64,000 bases of DNA from Pteria penguin (GCA_035048485.1 CM068590.1:13500494-13564493); one strand, 5' to 3'. Shown: positions 14,095 to 27,245, counted from the stretch's first letter. Program-made: numbers and translations. Notes: generated by a model not told the origin, from the letters alone.

Positions 14095-14405
14095 CAGAAT
14101 AAATATAGAACATATATACCTTTTAATTTTGTGCACCATATGCGCATTTCGACAAGTTATGTCTCTTCAGTGATGCTCGTGACCGAATTATTGGAATTCT
14201 CAAAATATATAAAAATATGAAGAGCAGAATTGAAGCCAAAATGACCGAAAAGTGAACCAAAGAATCTATCTAAGGACAGAGCTATGCATGAGGGAGATAC
14301 TCCTTAGTTTAGAGTGATTTACTTAATTTGATGACTGAAAATTTAAAGTATATATTTCATGTCAGTGCAAAAGAACTAATACCGTATTAAAGACTGGTTC
14401 ATGTA
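14095..14405 (+). repeat. Dispersed repeat fragment
   Basis: Shares blocks with 17,150-17,520: 'gagctatgcatgagggagatactcctta' versus 'gagttatgcatgaaggagatactccttat', then 'gtgcaaaagaacta' and 'ctggttcatgtac'. The upstream part ('cgacaagttatgtctcttcagtg') resembles a repeat I recall as common in bivalves. No protein. Confidence 0.6.
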
Positions 14406-14424
14406 CATTCTTAATTAATATTTT

Positions 14425-14426
<2 letters not shown>

Positions 14427-14471
<45 letters not shown>

Positions 14472-14552
14472 TGATGATGATGATGATGATGATGATCATA
14501 AAATAATAATGATAATGATGATGATGATAATGACAATGATCATAATAAGAAT
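14427..14552. repeat. (AAT)n-(GAT)n microsatellite
   Basis: AAT units change into GAT units, then mixed. Reverse-strand frames of I and H/Y runs are artefacts. Confidence 0.95.
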
Positions 14553-17115
14553 AATAATAGTAATTTTTATTCATTTCTTAGAATACTAGTAGGCTAAATA
14601 ATAAATGTATTGTTTCTGTTTTGCATACCTTTTGTTCAAAACTCAATAAAAGAATGAAAAAGACAGGTTAATAGGCATTGCCTTACATTCTGCGATGATA
14701 CTAGACGAATAAACGCACAATTATATATACCGAAGAATTTCATGTAGAGGAAGCTAAATGCAATGTTTGTTACAAAGCATGTTTTCTTATTTCCAACAAA
14801 ACTCAAAAGTGTTTGAAACAATTGTAACCCATGCAATTTATAATATATAAGAGTTTCGAATTCCTTCAAGATTGGCCACAAACCAGGTTTTGGCCAATGG
14901 AAATCTTTCTCAGTAGATCTGAACGATATTGTTTTGTGGCAAAGAAGAATACATGTAGGTATCAATATTTTCGCCCAATGAGACATAGCTGTTTGTTTGT
15001 TTGTTGTTTGTTTGTTTGGTGGTTTTTTGGTTTTTTGACATCAAAGAGTTTTATACATATTGATTTGAAATTTATGTATAAAACCCTTAAATATTTTCAA
15101 TTTTGTAGATACAAACTGTATGAAAATCCCATTCGTAAATTACAAAATAATGGATGGTTAACTTAAACTTTCAAAATGAATCGTTGTATCTGTAACGAAT
15201 GTCCAATTTCTTTTTGCTACAGACGTTTAAGCATTTACAACTGAGAATCAACAATATAAACGTAAAATGCTTATATGAACTCTGACCTAATGTTTATTAG
15301 TTATTACATTATTTCTTTCTCTTCATTTTCATTAATCTTCAGTTTGTAAATTTCTGTAGTGAAAATTGTATTCATGCTGTATTGCTTTGAATTATTCCTG
15401 TGACCGCACGGTATCATACAAAAAGTCCGTGTTTCAATGTTAATCTGCCTGGATTAGACAAACGCTGCAACTGAGCTGTGACCCTTATACTTTTCTCTAT
15501 AGATATTTTTCATCCATTAAACTAAAACCTTTTCTACGTTATGTGAAATCGTATATATTGTATATATTTGTATATGATTCTGCAATTGTTCTATTCACAA
15601 TAAATGTCTCCCCTTATGCGAGTCTTATGCGTTTTTCCTCTTGACACAGGAATCTTGAATTGGAACAAGGGTTAAAGAACGTCATTTTAGAATTGAGGAT
15701 TAGACGCTCCTGGTACAAAGTGCTGTTTTACCGGTAATCAAGTAATTCCGTTTCAAGGAGAGAAACATAGCTTATATGGAGGCACACCATACTATATCTT
15801 TGAATACACTATAATTCGTTAATACCTTATAGTGTAGAATATATATCTAATAGAATTTGTATCCTCTAGGAAAAAATAAATGATAATTCTCTGTCAAAAG
15901 AGCTTGTGACTCACAAGAAAACATTACAGTTTTAAGTGTAAAAGTACTAACGATATGGCCACTGCTCTTAGATTATTTAATTCCAGCGAATTTTTATTCT
16001 GACTCTGACACATCTCTCTTCATAGTCGAGGATTTAAATTTCCGTCATAGACATAATACAGTGAACAAATGTCTGTCTATATACGTATTATGTCAAATTG
16101 AGTATAGTCAAAAAGTTAAGATGGTTAGTTTGTATTGTCAGGCCTCAACATATCGGTTAACATTCTTGAAAGAGGGATCTGAAATTGCACTACAGTGCAG
16201 ATCCCTATATCAACCATAGAACATTCTAGGTGACAATTTCAAACATTCTTCAATACATCCTTATGAGATATTGTTGTCATATCGCTGTTTAGTGCCAAGA
16301 GGCCTCGCAAAAGTTTGGTATAATAGAGCAATCCCTCTATAAGGTAATTTGAACTCAAATTATAATTTGTTTTACCACTATACATATTGTGTAAAGCCGC
16401 CTTATAAGATATAATTATGTCATATTCTAATCATCTGGCCGTGATATTTTGCTTTTTTTCAAATGACTTATGTATATATTTGTTTATTGTTTTATTAATT
16501 TGATTTATATAGTAACAGCAATTTGTCTGCTAAACGTAAACAAAAGGCAATTGGAATTACTAAACGAATCTCCAGACAGCTTCACTAAGAGCGCACGTCC
16601 GGTTGAAAAATAAATCATTGGTACACATCTTGATTTTTGTTTTAGTTTCAGTTGACATTATAAGTAAATAAGCGGGCAAGATTGGTATGAAAATTGCAAA
16701 CATAAATGAAATATGCTGATATATAAATACATGTAGTAGAAGCTATTTATAACCCTAGGTTTAACTAACTCCAAGTCCAGGTCAACAATGTCCTAGTTAA
16801 TTTCTTCACTGATTGGAAAACATTGGAAGTATTATGGAAGGCATAAGTACTAGTCCAAATCTGACTGCAAACGCAAATACCAGAATGCGACAGCTGAGCA
16901 TATAATGCCCTTGATCTCTTTTAGTATCTTGTTTGTTGGAAAGATTCTTGTTTTACTTTATAAAAAACACTATTAAACTTGTATAATAACGGGTATCAAT
17001 TTGATGCAATGAATTTTGAAATTGATCACAGCAATGGACAGTAAGGATCTTTAGCGTACCACGTCAACAGTTAGGCGAGACAGCAGTTTGCCTGTTTAAT
17101 CAGAATGATTACTAT
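14553..17115. other. Intergenic, no gene seen
   Basis: Two overlapping frames at 14,636-15,166 on opposite strands have low-complexity, non-conserved translations; I do not regard them as genes. No tRNA or transposon protein recognised. Confidence 0.5.
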
Positions 17116-17119
17116 TATA

Positions 17120-17530
17120 TGTGAAGAACGATCTCATTACCAACTTTTCTTTGAGAGCCAAACACCCATTAAAGTACAGAGTTATGCATGAAGGAGATAC
17201 TCCTTATCTTAAGACTAATTTTCACACTTCCACAGTAAATGCGAAGGATTTTTCTGATCAGTGCAAAGGAACTAAACACTGGACTGAAGACAACCTCGGC
17301 AGATGTCAAACAACATACGGTGATTCACACTGCTAGGGCCTGTATATATGTGGCGATACGTTACCGCAGTTTCACTTCCCACAAAAGAGAGGAGCTCACA
17401 GAAGATGAGAAAAAGGAAAAAGCAAAGGAATATGAGAATGAAAATTGGAAACGACATTTTCAGGAATGAGGGGGTAAGGATCATCCTTGGTTGACATGTA
17501 AAATGATTGGTTCATGTACTTTCTATCGTG
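17120..17530 (+). repeat. Dispersed repeat, second copy
   Basis: Related to 14,095-14,405 (shared blocks given there) and longer at its 3' side. Two short frames across it are not recognisable proteins. Confidence 0.55.
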
Positions 17531-17539
17531 CATAGAGCA

Positions 17540-18370
17540 ATTAACCGATCACTAGAAATCAAAGTTAATTGCTGGATGCATATACATGGTTTTGAGTCAG
17601 GTTTATCCAATTAGACTTCAAAGTTCCATTTGCGTAGCAAAGATAAATACCTTGATAAACAAAAGCCAAAGAGATGAGAGTATTGCCGCCACAGTTCTTA
17701 CGTCAAAGAATAAACACAATTTTAACAGATTGGTGATACATTTTCTACAATCGTCATGCACTTGTAAAGCAACGTTGCCCATTTACAGACATGTCGCAAT
17801 GATAAATTATCTGTTGTATTTTCAAAAAACATTGCCAAGATTGAGAGACTAAAGCATGTGTCACAGTTAAATGGTATAAATGTCCCCTCCTTAATTTATG
17901 ACAGTTGCAAAGATTCTCGAATTCTTGAAGAACAAATTATGTATATTCGTGCATGTAAGGAAGGGGAGATCATCACAAACATCCTTACTATAGGGATTTT
18001 CCAGTGCATTAAAACGGCCTTGGATGGTGTTGGGTTGACTGATTGGCAAAAGAAAAAAGTTGGGTCAGGAAGTAATGTGGCATGTTTCATGATCGAGAAA
18101 AGGGGAGGAATGGTGGCATAGCTAATGGAAGTCCAATCAATATTACAGGGATTTCATTATTTCTTTCATAGTGTAGAGTTGAAGAAGACATCATATCATA
18201 CACGTATGTACTTGTTTTACCCAAACAGTACATTGAACCATGAATCGTAGAAGACCATTTGATGCTTTTCGAATGCAACACGTACTTTAGGGACTCGATG
18301 GTTGCCACATACCCATAGAGCGTTGGGCAACTATTTCTACAGCTGTTCTTCAATCTAGTCATTTAAGAAC
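17540..18370 (+). pseudogene. hAT / ZNF862-like transposase remnant
   Basis: The frame at 17,858-18,121 carries VPSLIYDSCKDSR, IMYIRACKEGEII and a VGLTDWQKK...GSGSNVACFMIEKRGGM block, which resembles the RNase-H-like region of hAT-derived proteins often annotated as ZNF862-like (usual form: GLGSDGASVM.GKRGGV). It continues in other frames with FYPNSTLN and GTRWLPHTHRALGN (about 18,205-18,330), the expected downstream order. Stops and frameshifts make it a pseudogene. In this copy the Asp of the SDGA block reads Asn. No terminal repeats or 8-bp target duplication were located. Confidence 0.6.
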
Positions 18371-18692
18371 AGGTATGTATATGGTCAATTTTAGAAATGG
18401 TAGACATGATTGTGTTTTATCTAACTAGACTATTTCTTTACAAGATTAGTTGAGATTAATAATTTACATCTTCATTTATATTTTTGCTTATAACTTACAT
18501 TGATTAATATCAAGATTATGCATATGATTTATGAATTCAAAACACTTAAATCCTGAGCACCTGATATTAACCCTGGTTTTGAATTTATATGAGTTCATGT
18601 TGTCCCTTTTGATTTTTTTTTTCCTGACTATGCTTTCTTCGTCAATTGGATTTTGATTTTTATGATTGATTATTTGATATCTTCTGGCTCCT

Positions 18693-19660
18693 AGAATCAA
18701 TATCGAAGAAGTACCAAACCGTTAATCATTCTCAAAGTCCAAGGACAGATACAAAATCGTTAACGTTTCAAAAAGAAACTGTTGTGAACCCCGAAATGCT
18801 GAAAAATTCCGAGGTGAGACCAGGTGCCCGGTGAGAGTAAGCGTCTCCTGTTTGCATGCATCATCCGTCACAGCAGTTCTTAAGAAACATGTCAAAATCA
18901 AGAGTTTTGGTTTCGTAATTGTATATACGAAAGTACAAAACTGGTATACAAAGTCATATTTGGTGTTCACTGAACAGGTCATTCAGTCGCATTCCAGAAT
19001 ATTATCAATCATTCTAGAAAGAGGCACATCATATTTTCGTACAAGATCCCCATAGCGACCGTAGAACTTCTTCAGTGACGATTTCAGACGTTCTTTAACA
19101 TATCCCTCCATGGGCAACTTAGTGGGCAGTCGTTTGGCCCTTGGAATAAAACCGTCGTATAGAGAACATGCTCTTGCGTACCTTATAAGTTGAGATATAA
19201 AAACTCCATAGGCAGGTGAGGACGGGATATTGCTGCAAAGAAACGGAAAGTTAGTTATTTGGAAGTTAAAATTGTCACGTTTGTCATACAGAGAGGTGTC
19301 CAAATGCCATTACTGTCGAAAGTTAAAAATATATCGAGATACGAAGCGGAATTATTGCTCTCGGTTGTCTCTTTTATCTCAAGCTCATGGGGATAGATTT
19401 CATGTATGTTATCCTTAAAGTTAGGATTATTGATTGACAATACGTCGTCTATATATCTATACGTAAAATTAAACTGAGATGCAAGGCTTTTTCTGCCTGT
19501 GGAGAGCATGTTTTGAATAAATTCTGCCTCACACGAATATAAGAAAATGTCAGCAAGAAGAGGGACGCAGTTAGTTCCCATGGGAGTGCCAATAATTTAC
19601 TGAAAAATGTTCCCTCCAAACACCACGAAAATATTGTCAATTAAAATTCCAGCATTTTGT
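18693..19660 (-). mobile_element. 5'-truncated Naiad-like PLE, 3' end copy
   Basis: The reverse strand is, by eye, more than 90% identical to the 3' kilobase of the PLE at 57-60.6 kb. It holds the C-terminal reverse-transcriptase core in pieces: GTNCVPLLADIFLYS, catalytic YIDDVL (about 19,450), a frameshift near 19,300, then YDKRDNFNF through MIDNILECD and stop (18,983). The 3' UTR follows and both copies end with the same 'ggtttggtacttcttcgat' block and attgatt. A TAA sits upstream of the catalytic block. Homology stops abruptly at about 19,660, a 5' truncation typical of target-primed reverse transcription. Confidence 0.85.
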
Positions 19661-20860
19661 GTACATGTAATGTTGTTGCTCAGACTCTGAAAGTATATAA
19701 AATATTCATTTTCAAAACAACTATTGTTGATTTACATGAACCTTAACGGGAAAACGTTTTTATCCTACGGTTGAAAACACGTGACTACGCTGGGGGTGTA
19801 GTTTAATTGGTCGCCGAAATCACTGCTTGCCTCAAGCTCGGGGTATTGCCTTAGAGGCGCTTGGTAATAGGGGTATTGGGTATGCCTGAAGATGCATGGT
19901 AATCGGAAGGTGTGAACATGCTACAGTTTAGTGTATACAATGTCTATGACTTGAATTGGTAATAGAAAAGACATTCTTTAGTAGATTCTAGTAGTGTTTT
20001 ATTTTTTCATTTTGATTGCTTTTATTACTTTTTATGGGGTGGATGTTTGATGTATTTGTTTGTTTTGATCTGTATTCAGAAAATTTATTTTGAAAGAATT
20101 TGAGGACAAAAGCCAATATTTCTCCCGTACTTTACGAATTACACAGTTGGGCATCCTCCCAATATCAATGGGACTGCCGTAGAAATCTGTTTCGCCTTCT
20201 GTCCAGACTGACCCGAGTCTTTCTATTTAAATATCGGGAATCATCCCTCATACCAAGACCGCATAGCTTTGTCCAGAACTTCTTGTTTAGGACCTTACTC
20301 TTTCTATGATTACGATGGTGAGGAGAGATACCTGATTCTGGTATAACGCAGGGTGACGAAAAGCAATCTGTGAATTCGTGTTCGTGGAATGATGTCGCAT
20401 GGTTGGCCATAAGTACCCTGGTCATCCGCTTTTGTGGTCAGCGTGATGAATCGATACGTGAATGGCAGCTTCAAATCATCGCTATCCCCTAGATGCACAA
20501 GTAAGATGTGGGGCTTACACCTTCTTCTTTAATTTGAACATTCATTGAATTTGACTATTGCTACAATAAAAATGCACATACAACATAATTTTTTTCTGTT
20601 TCATTGTGATAGTCAGATTAGTTCATGAACTGCATGTAAAATTTCACTTGTATATATGCAGTATATAACAGGTCAAAACATGGATTTTCCTCGACCCTTG
20701 CATGGATATACTTTATGGACAAAATGTACATATAATGTATTATCGCTGGATTTTTATACTGCATGCAGGATGGAGTTAAAGGTAATTAGTTATATTTTAT
20801 GTATTAAAACTTTTATTCAGATTAAGTCAGTTGAAATTGGTAATTCCAAATTGTTGACTG
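19661..20860. other. Intergenic, no gene seen
   Basis: Overlapping frames at 20,100-20,500 on both strands have no recognisable motif. No SINE or terminal repeats noticed. Confidence 0.5.
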
Positions 20861-20879
20861 TCACACTTTGGAGATAATT

Positions 20880-21380
20880 AAATGCAGACATTCATAGACC
20901 ACTTCCAGCCCAATCGTCTTGCTGCAGCAATCAAAACAGATGAATTTCTAGCTGAGTTGGACGAACTGATAATTAAGTTAGTTTGTCTCATGCAGTAATT
21001 CATATCAGAGTAAATGTACATAAGCTAAAGATCTATTTGATTCACTGTTTGAAGTTTTCAGACCACTTAAATATGCAGAGTGTAATTTTTCATATTTAAA
21101 CTCATTATTCCATTTACATTTCAGTCATAAAGATGTTGCCATATTGGAAGACAATTCATAACTCCAACAGAAACTCTGCCCTCACACACTACCATCATAT
21201 TCTGCTAAGGCAGGAGGGGGTTTTTGTGAGATGAAATTAGAGAATGGAGAGCATGACTTCGACCATGCATACTATCTGATTTACTCATTCTCATGTTCCA
21301 CACTGAATATATTAAAGACTTTAATCCAACTGAACCCATCCATTAGTGGAATAGGAGTATCTCAAGATCCCGTCGTTTAA
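20880..21380 (+). pseudogene. Exon-like island, unidentified
   Basis: Two blocks look spliced. Exon A runs from about 20,880, encoding MQTFIDHFQPNRLAAAIKTD and more, up to a candidate donor (attaa|gttagt, about 20,978). After a short intron with a good acceptor (ttacatttcag, about 21,122), exon B encodes SHKDVAILEDNS, a TAA, then LQQKLCPHTLPSYSAKAGGG through about 21,380. Amino-acid composition is protein-like. I do not recognise the family; a transposon-derived gene is likely given the surroundings. Confidence 0.35.
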
Positions 21381-21469
21381 CTATACAACATTCCATAATG
21401 TTTTATTTTGATATATTTTAGGTTTTGTTAGATAGAGCAGAAAACCAACCGTTTTGGTGGAGGGCTATG

Positions 21470-21692
21470 TTTATATTTCACGTGTATGGTGACTGCATCT
21501 GCCAGTAGCGGAGCATACACATTTTGACATTTGCAACGAACCCACCCCAAGCAGTGAGGGATCTTTAACGTGGCATGCATACCATGACACGGGACCTCGG
21601 TTTTTTACCATCTCATCCGAAAGACAGGACACCAGCATGACCAGAGTGGGACTCGAACTCCGGCCTCCCGATCAGGAGGCGAGCGTTATACG
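21470..21692 (-). mobile_element. tRNA-derived SINE (family of 56.6 kb)
   Basis: The reverse strand shows a tRNA-like head with B-box-like 'gagttcgagtcccac', then a body with 'ctttcggatgagatggtaaa' and 'atccctcactgcttggggtg', closely matching the SINE at 56,547-56,807. The 3' end is worn and no TSD was identified. Confidence 0.7.
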
Positions 21693-21699
21693 ACTTCAT

Positions 21700-23340
21700 G
21701 TCTATTGAAAAAGTAACCCACGTTTTAATTACATTTGCTCACAGAAATATTTATTATCATTGGAAAGACGATGTTATAAATTTTAGTCATATAACTGTAC
21801 ATGTGTTTGGGGAAAACGTAAAGAAAACCTTTAAAAAATCATTTTTAATACAATGAGCCGAATTACAAGCTAAGATCCCAGCGATGAAGGGGAATCTGTG
21901 TGTTGCATGTACTTCTAAAATTATTATGAAAATTTATCTCTTATTTCAACTATCCAATGTGTACATACACGTTTTATTTAACGTAATCAATAAAGCGATT
22001 TAGAAGGTCAATAGCAGTGTGATAATATGTATTTAAGTATTTTAAAATCCATTTCAAATGAGAAATTAATATTTTCAAAACATCATGTAATTTGCGTTGT
22101 TCTGACTATGTGTCATATGCTACTGACCGAAAGCACATACAGACAAACGAACCGACCATACGCTCTTTGTAAAAACATTTATCAGAGACACACATAAAAG
22201 AGAAAGTGGTAGAGAGAAAAAGAAAATGTTTAAAAATCATACAGTCGCTTAACTAATTATAATAATTCAAATTATGTTAAAAACAGTGGTAGCCTCGGCT
22301 ATTAAGCAAAGGGGTCATCTCAAAATGATATTTTTAGTCAAAATTGTTGTTACCTCTGGTGCATTGGCGTGCTATGTTCTTGACTCAAGTGATACCTTCA
22401 AGGTCACAGTGAACTAATTATCAAAATCAGATGCCTGTCCATAACACCATAGTTTTGAAGTGGATATGCTTCAAAATGGCTCAATAGTTGCCCATGTCAC
22501 AAAATTAGTGTTATTAACTTAAACCGACGTCAAATATTAGTTTAAAGGTTTCAGTTACCTTTTGTCGTCTCGTCGTTTCTGAATAGACAGGTATGATATT
22601 GATTTGACTGGATGTCAAAATATGCTAGCATGATAATTTACTGTTTATTTTACATATGCAAATTAAAAGATTTCTTGTCTTCCGGTAGGAAAAGTGAAGT
22701 GACGTCAGCTAACATTAACTACTGACTTTATTTTGAGTTCAGTTAATATACTCAATATTCATAAATAACCTCATTTGAGTGCATTGGACGCTGAAATACA
22801 TTATTCAATATATTTCGTTTAACGAAAATTCGAATCTGAAATCAAAATTTTCATCATTTGCGATTATGCTCTGCATAAAACTGAACTATGATGTAAAAAG
22901 CATACATGCCAAGTATTCATTTATCTATTTATTAACAGATTTAGAGGGGCTGGGGTTGCAACTCCTTTCTTTGGCCGGAAAATTTTACCAAAAAGATCAT
23001 TTTCGACTTTTCGGACTGAATAGTATAAAATATTAGCCATGGCAGGCTGCAACCACCACTTTCAAAGTTTGTTAGATCCCCCTATGCTGTTTATGTATTT
23101 CCATTTACGGATGTCATTTGCTTTCATTTATGTCTGGGAATCGTTAAAAATATCCAATAGATAGGCAACAAATCTTGTGTTGGAAGGGGATTGGCCTGAC
23201 CATTGGTAGTATGCAACTTTAATAATCATCCCCATGGGCACAGTATATATATATCTACTAAAAATTTACGTCCTTAGTAACGACAACTACGCATGAGGGA
23301 TAGATACTTTCGTTTTCGAAATATCGTCTGTTTGTAAACA
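21700..23340. other. Intergenic, no gene seen
   Basis: AT-rich; only short frames. A stretch at about 22,950-23,090 (ttgcaactcc...gcaaccaccactttc) has the look of a decayed interspersed repeat but could not be matched within the window. Confidence 0.45.
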
Positions 23341-23342
23341 AT

Positions 23343-23738
23343 AATCCATAATCATGTCTGAAAAGAAGCATAGAAAACCAAATTGGCGAGGTGAAGAAAT
23401 GCAGGTGCTGGCCACAGAAATAAAAAAACAGACAGGAAATTTTATTTGGAAAGTTTAACGCGAGTTTAACATTTGAGAGAAAGAAGGAAGAGTGGGATGA
23501 AATAGTACGAAAGTATACAACTTATTAATTATTAAATTATAATCCATAATCATGTCTGAAAAGAAGCATGGAAAACCAAATTGGCGAGGTGAAGAAATGC
23601 AGGAGCTGGCCACAGAAATAAAAAAACAGACAGGAAATTTTATTTGGAAAGTTTAACGCGAGTTTAACATTTGAGAGAAAGAAGGAAGAGGTGGATGAAA
23701 TAGTACGAAGGTATACAACTTATTAATTATTAAATTAT
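23343..23738 (+). repeat. 198-bp tandem duplication of Myb/SANT exon 1
   Basis: Two near-identical 198-bp copies (23,343-23,540 and 23,541-23,738) each contain the start codon and first coding exon of the accessory gene described next. They differ at a handful of bases, so the duplication is young relative to the decay of the gene. Confidence 0.9.
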
Positions 23739-23754
23739 TAATAACCATACGTCA

Positions 23755-23835
23755 GTGTTGAGTCCCGGTCGGCAGGGGATGCTTACTCCTCCATGGCACC
23801 TGATTCCACCTCTGTTTTGACAGAGGTTAGTGATT
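23755..23835 (+). repeat. Short PLE-type 3'-UTR core fossil
   Basis: Contains 'ggggatgcttactcctcc' and 'ggcacctgattccacctctg', the same core as the 3' UTR of the PLE copies (agacgcttactct...gggcacctggtctcacct). It lies in the first intron of the Myb/SANT pseudogene. Confidence 0.5.
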
Positions 23836-25529
23836 ATTTATATTATATTTACATATGTATTGTCGTGTATCGTCGACTTCGAGTTGTGGATTTCGGAACA
23901 ATATCTTGGATTTGTACATGAATAGACAGAAGAAAAAATATATAGAGCCATCATGATCTCTGAAAAATTTAACTCAAAATCAAATTAAAGAAATCCAAAA
24001 GGCCTTAAAGGGAGTGTAATGCAGGGCATGGTCAATTTTATGAATTCTTCTTCCAGTATCAAGTGTACTCAAAAGTTGAGTGTTATACTTCATCAAATTG
24101 ATGCCCTGGTGAAAGGTTTATGTCAATGTGTTTACATGACAAATTACAAGACACAGAAATTTTATATATCAACATCTTTTCATGTGATTTATTTTTGCTC
24201 CGAGACTCTTTTCATTTTCTATTTTCATTTAGAGTCAATTCAATATCAACATCATGTATAAGGACATCAGATGATGTGAAGAAATGATGGAGTGATGCCA
24301 AGACTATGGTAAAGAAGAAGGAGGCCCAATGAATGAGAGAGATGAAAAAGAAGGGAGGAGGAACCAGTGTTCCTATATCTTTTAAAACGTGGGATTTAGA
24401 TGTAAGAAACCAGTGTATTTGATTTATGTCGGAATAAGTAGCTAGCTGTAACAAGACAATGAATTTTACTTAGCTTGAGTTTTACCTTTGTAATTTCACT
24501 TGATAAAGGCCAGTTTTAATAGCTGAAAATTTGAGAAGTAGCATGTTGTTTTTATATTCTGAATATTTATCTTCAAGTCTGAAAGATTTATGTTACTTAA
24601 AACATATTTATCTGAAAATCATTATAATACATAATTCATTATTTTTAACACAAATGTTTCTTTTGATAGACATGTATAATTTGGTACATTAGCCTCTCAC
24701 AGTCTTTTATAAGGACCTTGCATGAAATTTGTTAGTGATTTTTTTTCCACTCATGATATTTATTACCTATCAATTGTCTATATTCGTAAGGCAGTCAAAA
24801 TATACAGTGGAGATTTCTAAAATGCACACTCAAACTATCAATCCTAGATAGACCATATCATTAATTTCATGATTAATGGTATGTATCAGCAAATAAATTA
24901 TAATTTTTTTCTTTGATTGCAGGTGCTCGCTAGTATTCTGCCAGAACTGATTCACGGAATCACAGGAGCAGTAGACACTGCTGATGAAGATATGATTAGT
25001 AAATATCATCTTCATATTGCCTACCTAAATCAATCAATATTCAGAAACATGTAGGAGATGTAGTTTGACTATTCCAGCTGAAACTTTGAGATTGCTTTTA
25101 ATTTTAAAAGTTGAGTACTATGTTAATGATTGAACAACGCAAACTACTGTGAGGTCTTGAGCATAAAGATGTATTCAATGTATCTGATTAATAGGTATAT
25201 ATCAATTAAACATTATTGAAAGAAAACAATTCATATCAGGGCCTGTGGCAAATTTCGAAACTCTCTCAGACGCAGTACCAGAAACACAAGAACGGACGGA
25301 AGTTGAGGTAGCTGGAGATGCTGGAACACTCATTGGTATATTTCATAATGAATCAATTTGCTTAAAAGGTTTTGTACATTTTGAATTATTACTTGAATTA
25401 TACTGATAGGCTCTCAAAAAGTTTTTAAGTATGTTGCAAAACAAAAAGGCATATACATGTATAGCAATCACACTCTCTGGTATCTGTCAATCCCTCCATC
25501 TGGTCACACTTTCACATAAATGACTGTAA

Positions 25530-25856
25530 CACTACTGGGACCAAAAACCCCTGAGAATCCCGTTTTTCACTGCAAAACTCTGCAACACCCTGAAAAACTC
25601 TGAAAAACACTGAAGTCTGCCTGAAAAACACTGAAAAACTCTGACAGCCCTGATAAACACTGAAAAACTCTGAAGTCTACCCTGAAAAACTCTGAAAAAC
25701 ACTGACGACCCTGAAAAACTCTGCAAAACTCTGAAAAACTCTGACGCCACTGAAAAACTCTGCAAAACTCTGAAAAACCCTGAAAAACACTGACACCTGC
25801 TGCGTTGCCCTCCGGCCGTGCGATTGCGGCCTCGCATACTTCTATACGGTCCCTTC
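25530..25856. repeat. CACTA 1 left TIR, subterminal repeat array
   Basis: About 327 bp made of ctgaaaaact/ctgcaaaact/ctgaaaaaca units of 10-12 bp, ending in a GC-rich block (ccggccgtgcg...cggcctcgc) and 'acttctatacggtccc'. It is the inverse of 29,287-29,613 with only a few mismatches by eye. Confidence 0.9.
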
Positions 25857-26264
25857 TATAAGCCCTATTAGCATTAATGTATATAAAATGTGATGAGTTG
25901 TGAATTAGAAAAAAAAGGGGGAAGAGAAAATAAATAAAACATATCCTGCATTTTTGTACGGTGTTTTGAAGTGAAATTATTTTAACGAATCTCTAAATTT
26001 AATTTTACTGATGCATTATTCAAAACCAAACAAACCCAGCAGAGGCGTACTACAATACAATGGCTTTTCTTACCGAGATTTATATATACATTTGTATTTC
26101 CAAATGAAAATGTATGTACATATATTCCTGGTAAATATCACTGTTTCATAACTGTGTATTGAAATAGTGAAGAAAAAATAAAAAAATATATATATATATA
26201 AAAGAAGCTCCAGAATAATAAATTAGTGAATAATAAATAATAAAGTGAATAAATAAATGAATAA

Positions 26265-26289
26265 ATGAATGAATGAATGAATAAACAAA

Positions 26290-26331
<42 letters not shown>
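26265..26331. repeat. (AAAT)n / (GAAT)n microsatellite
   Basis: Tetranucleotide run inside CACTA element 1. Confidence 0.9.
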
Positions 26332-26333
<2 letters not shown>

Positions 26334-26919
26334 ATCTGAATGTGACCAGTACCTATAAATTTTATACGAAAAGCGAATTTAATACACCAGTACTGACAGC
26401 AAATCGACCACAAAGAAAATCGCTTGCCATTCATTTTAAATAACACAATGCATTCTATTCCAATTCTGTTGCAACATTTATAGAGACTATACCCATATAT
26501 TTTCATGTGACGACCTTTAGGTTTAAACACCCCCACCCCCACCCCACCCCTTCTCACACACACACGCACGCAATACTTTTTTCTCTATCAATACTTTTCA
26601 CACAAAATTAAGATATACAAATTTAACCTTTGTTCTTATTATAACAGCGTAATATAACAAAGTTCAGAGGACAATAACTTTCTGTAACTGAAAATTTTAC
26701 GTGTCTACGTGTTGCTCTTTCATTCAAATGACATACATAAATTTTGTCCGATAAAGTATTTCAGTGATTAAATATTCTCTCGGTATTCAATAATGTTGCT
26801 TGAAATAGCATCAAATAAGTTTCAATATATCAGTGTAACAACGTATCTGCCGTTTGTTATATCACTACCTACTTAATCTACATCATGTAACTCTATACAA
26901 TAAAATGATTTTATCTAAC

Positions 26920-27245
26920 AGCCCCCCCCCCGCCCTTTTCAATGGGAGACTGTGCCCTCCCCCCGCCCCTTTTTCTTTCAAAAATTTCTAGATCCGCCCG
27001 CCTATTACATATTGTAACAATGTATCTAGTAAGGGTCATGTATAGCAATGGCGAATACAAGGGCGCTCGCCTAACAGCACCCCCCCCCCTTTTCAATGGG
27101 AGACTGTGCCCTCCCCCACCCCTTTTTTTCTTGTAAAAATTTCTAGATCCGCCTATGAACAGTATCTCCCTTATTACGTATTGTAACAATGTATCCAGTA
27201 AGGGTCATGCATAGCAATGGCGAATACAAGGGCGCTCGCCCTGTT
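26920..27245. repeat. C-rich tandem duplication, period about 155 bp
   Basis: Two copies begin 'cccttttcaatgggagactg' (about 26,933 and 27,088), each with a C-run, 'aatttctagatccgcc', and 'agcaatggcgaatacaaggg'. The last copy is incomplete. It occurs only in CACTA element 1. Confidence 0.85.

Noticed and set aside
14636..15166. Two overlapping frames of 111-116 residues on opposite strands
   Set aside because: No recognisable motif, no splice or poly(A) context, and mutually exclusive; likely chance.
25532..25837. Open frames repeating FFRVLQSF-like units here and at 29,378-29,611 and 46,474-46,728
   Set aside because: They are translations of the 10-12 bp subterminal repeat of CACTA TIRs; the same frames appear only because the unit lacks stops.
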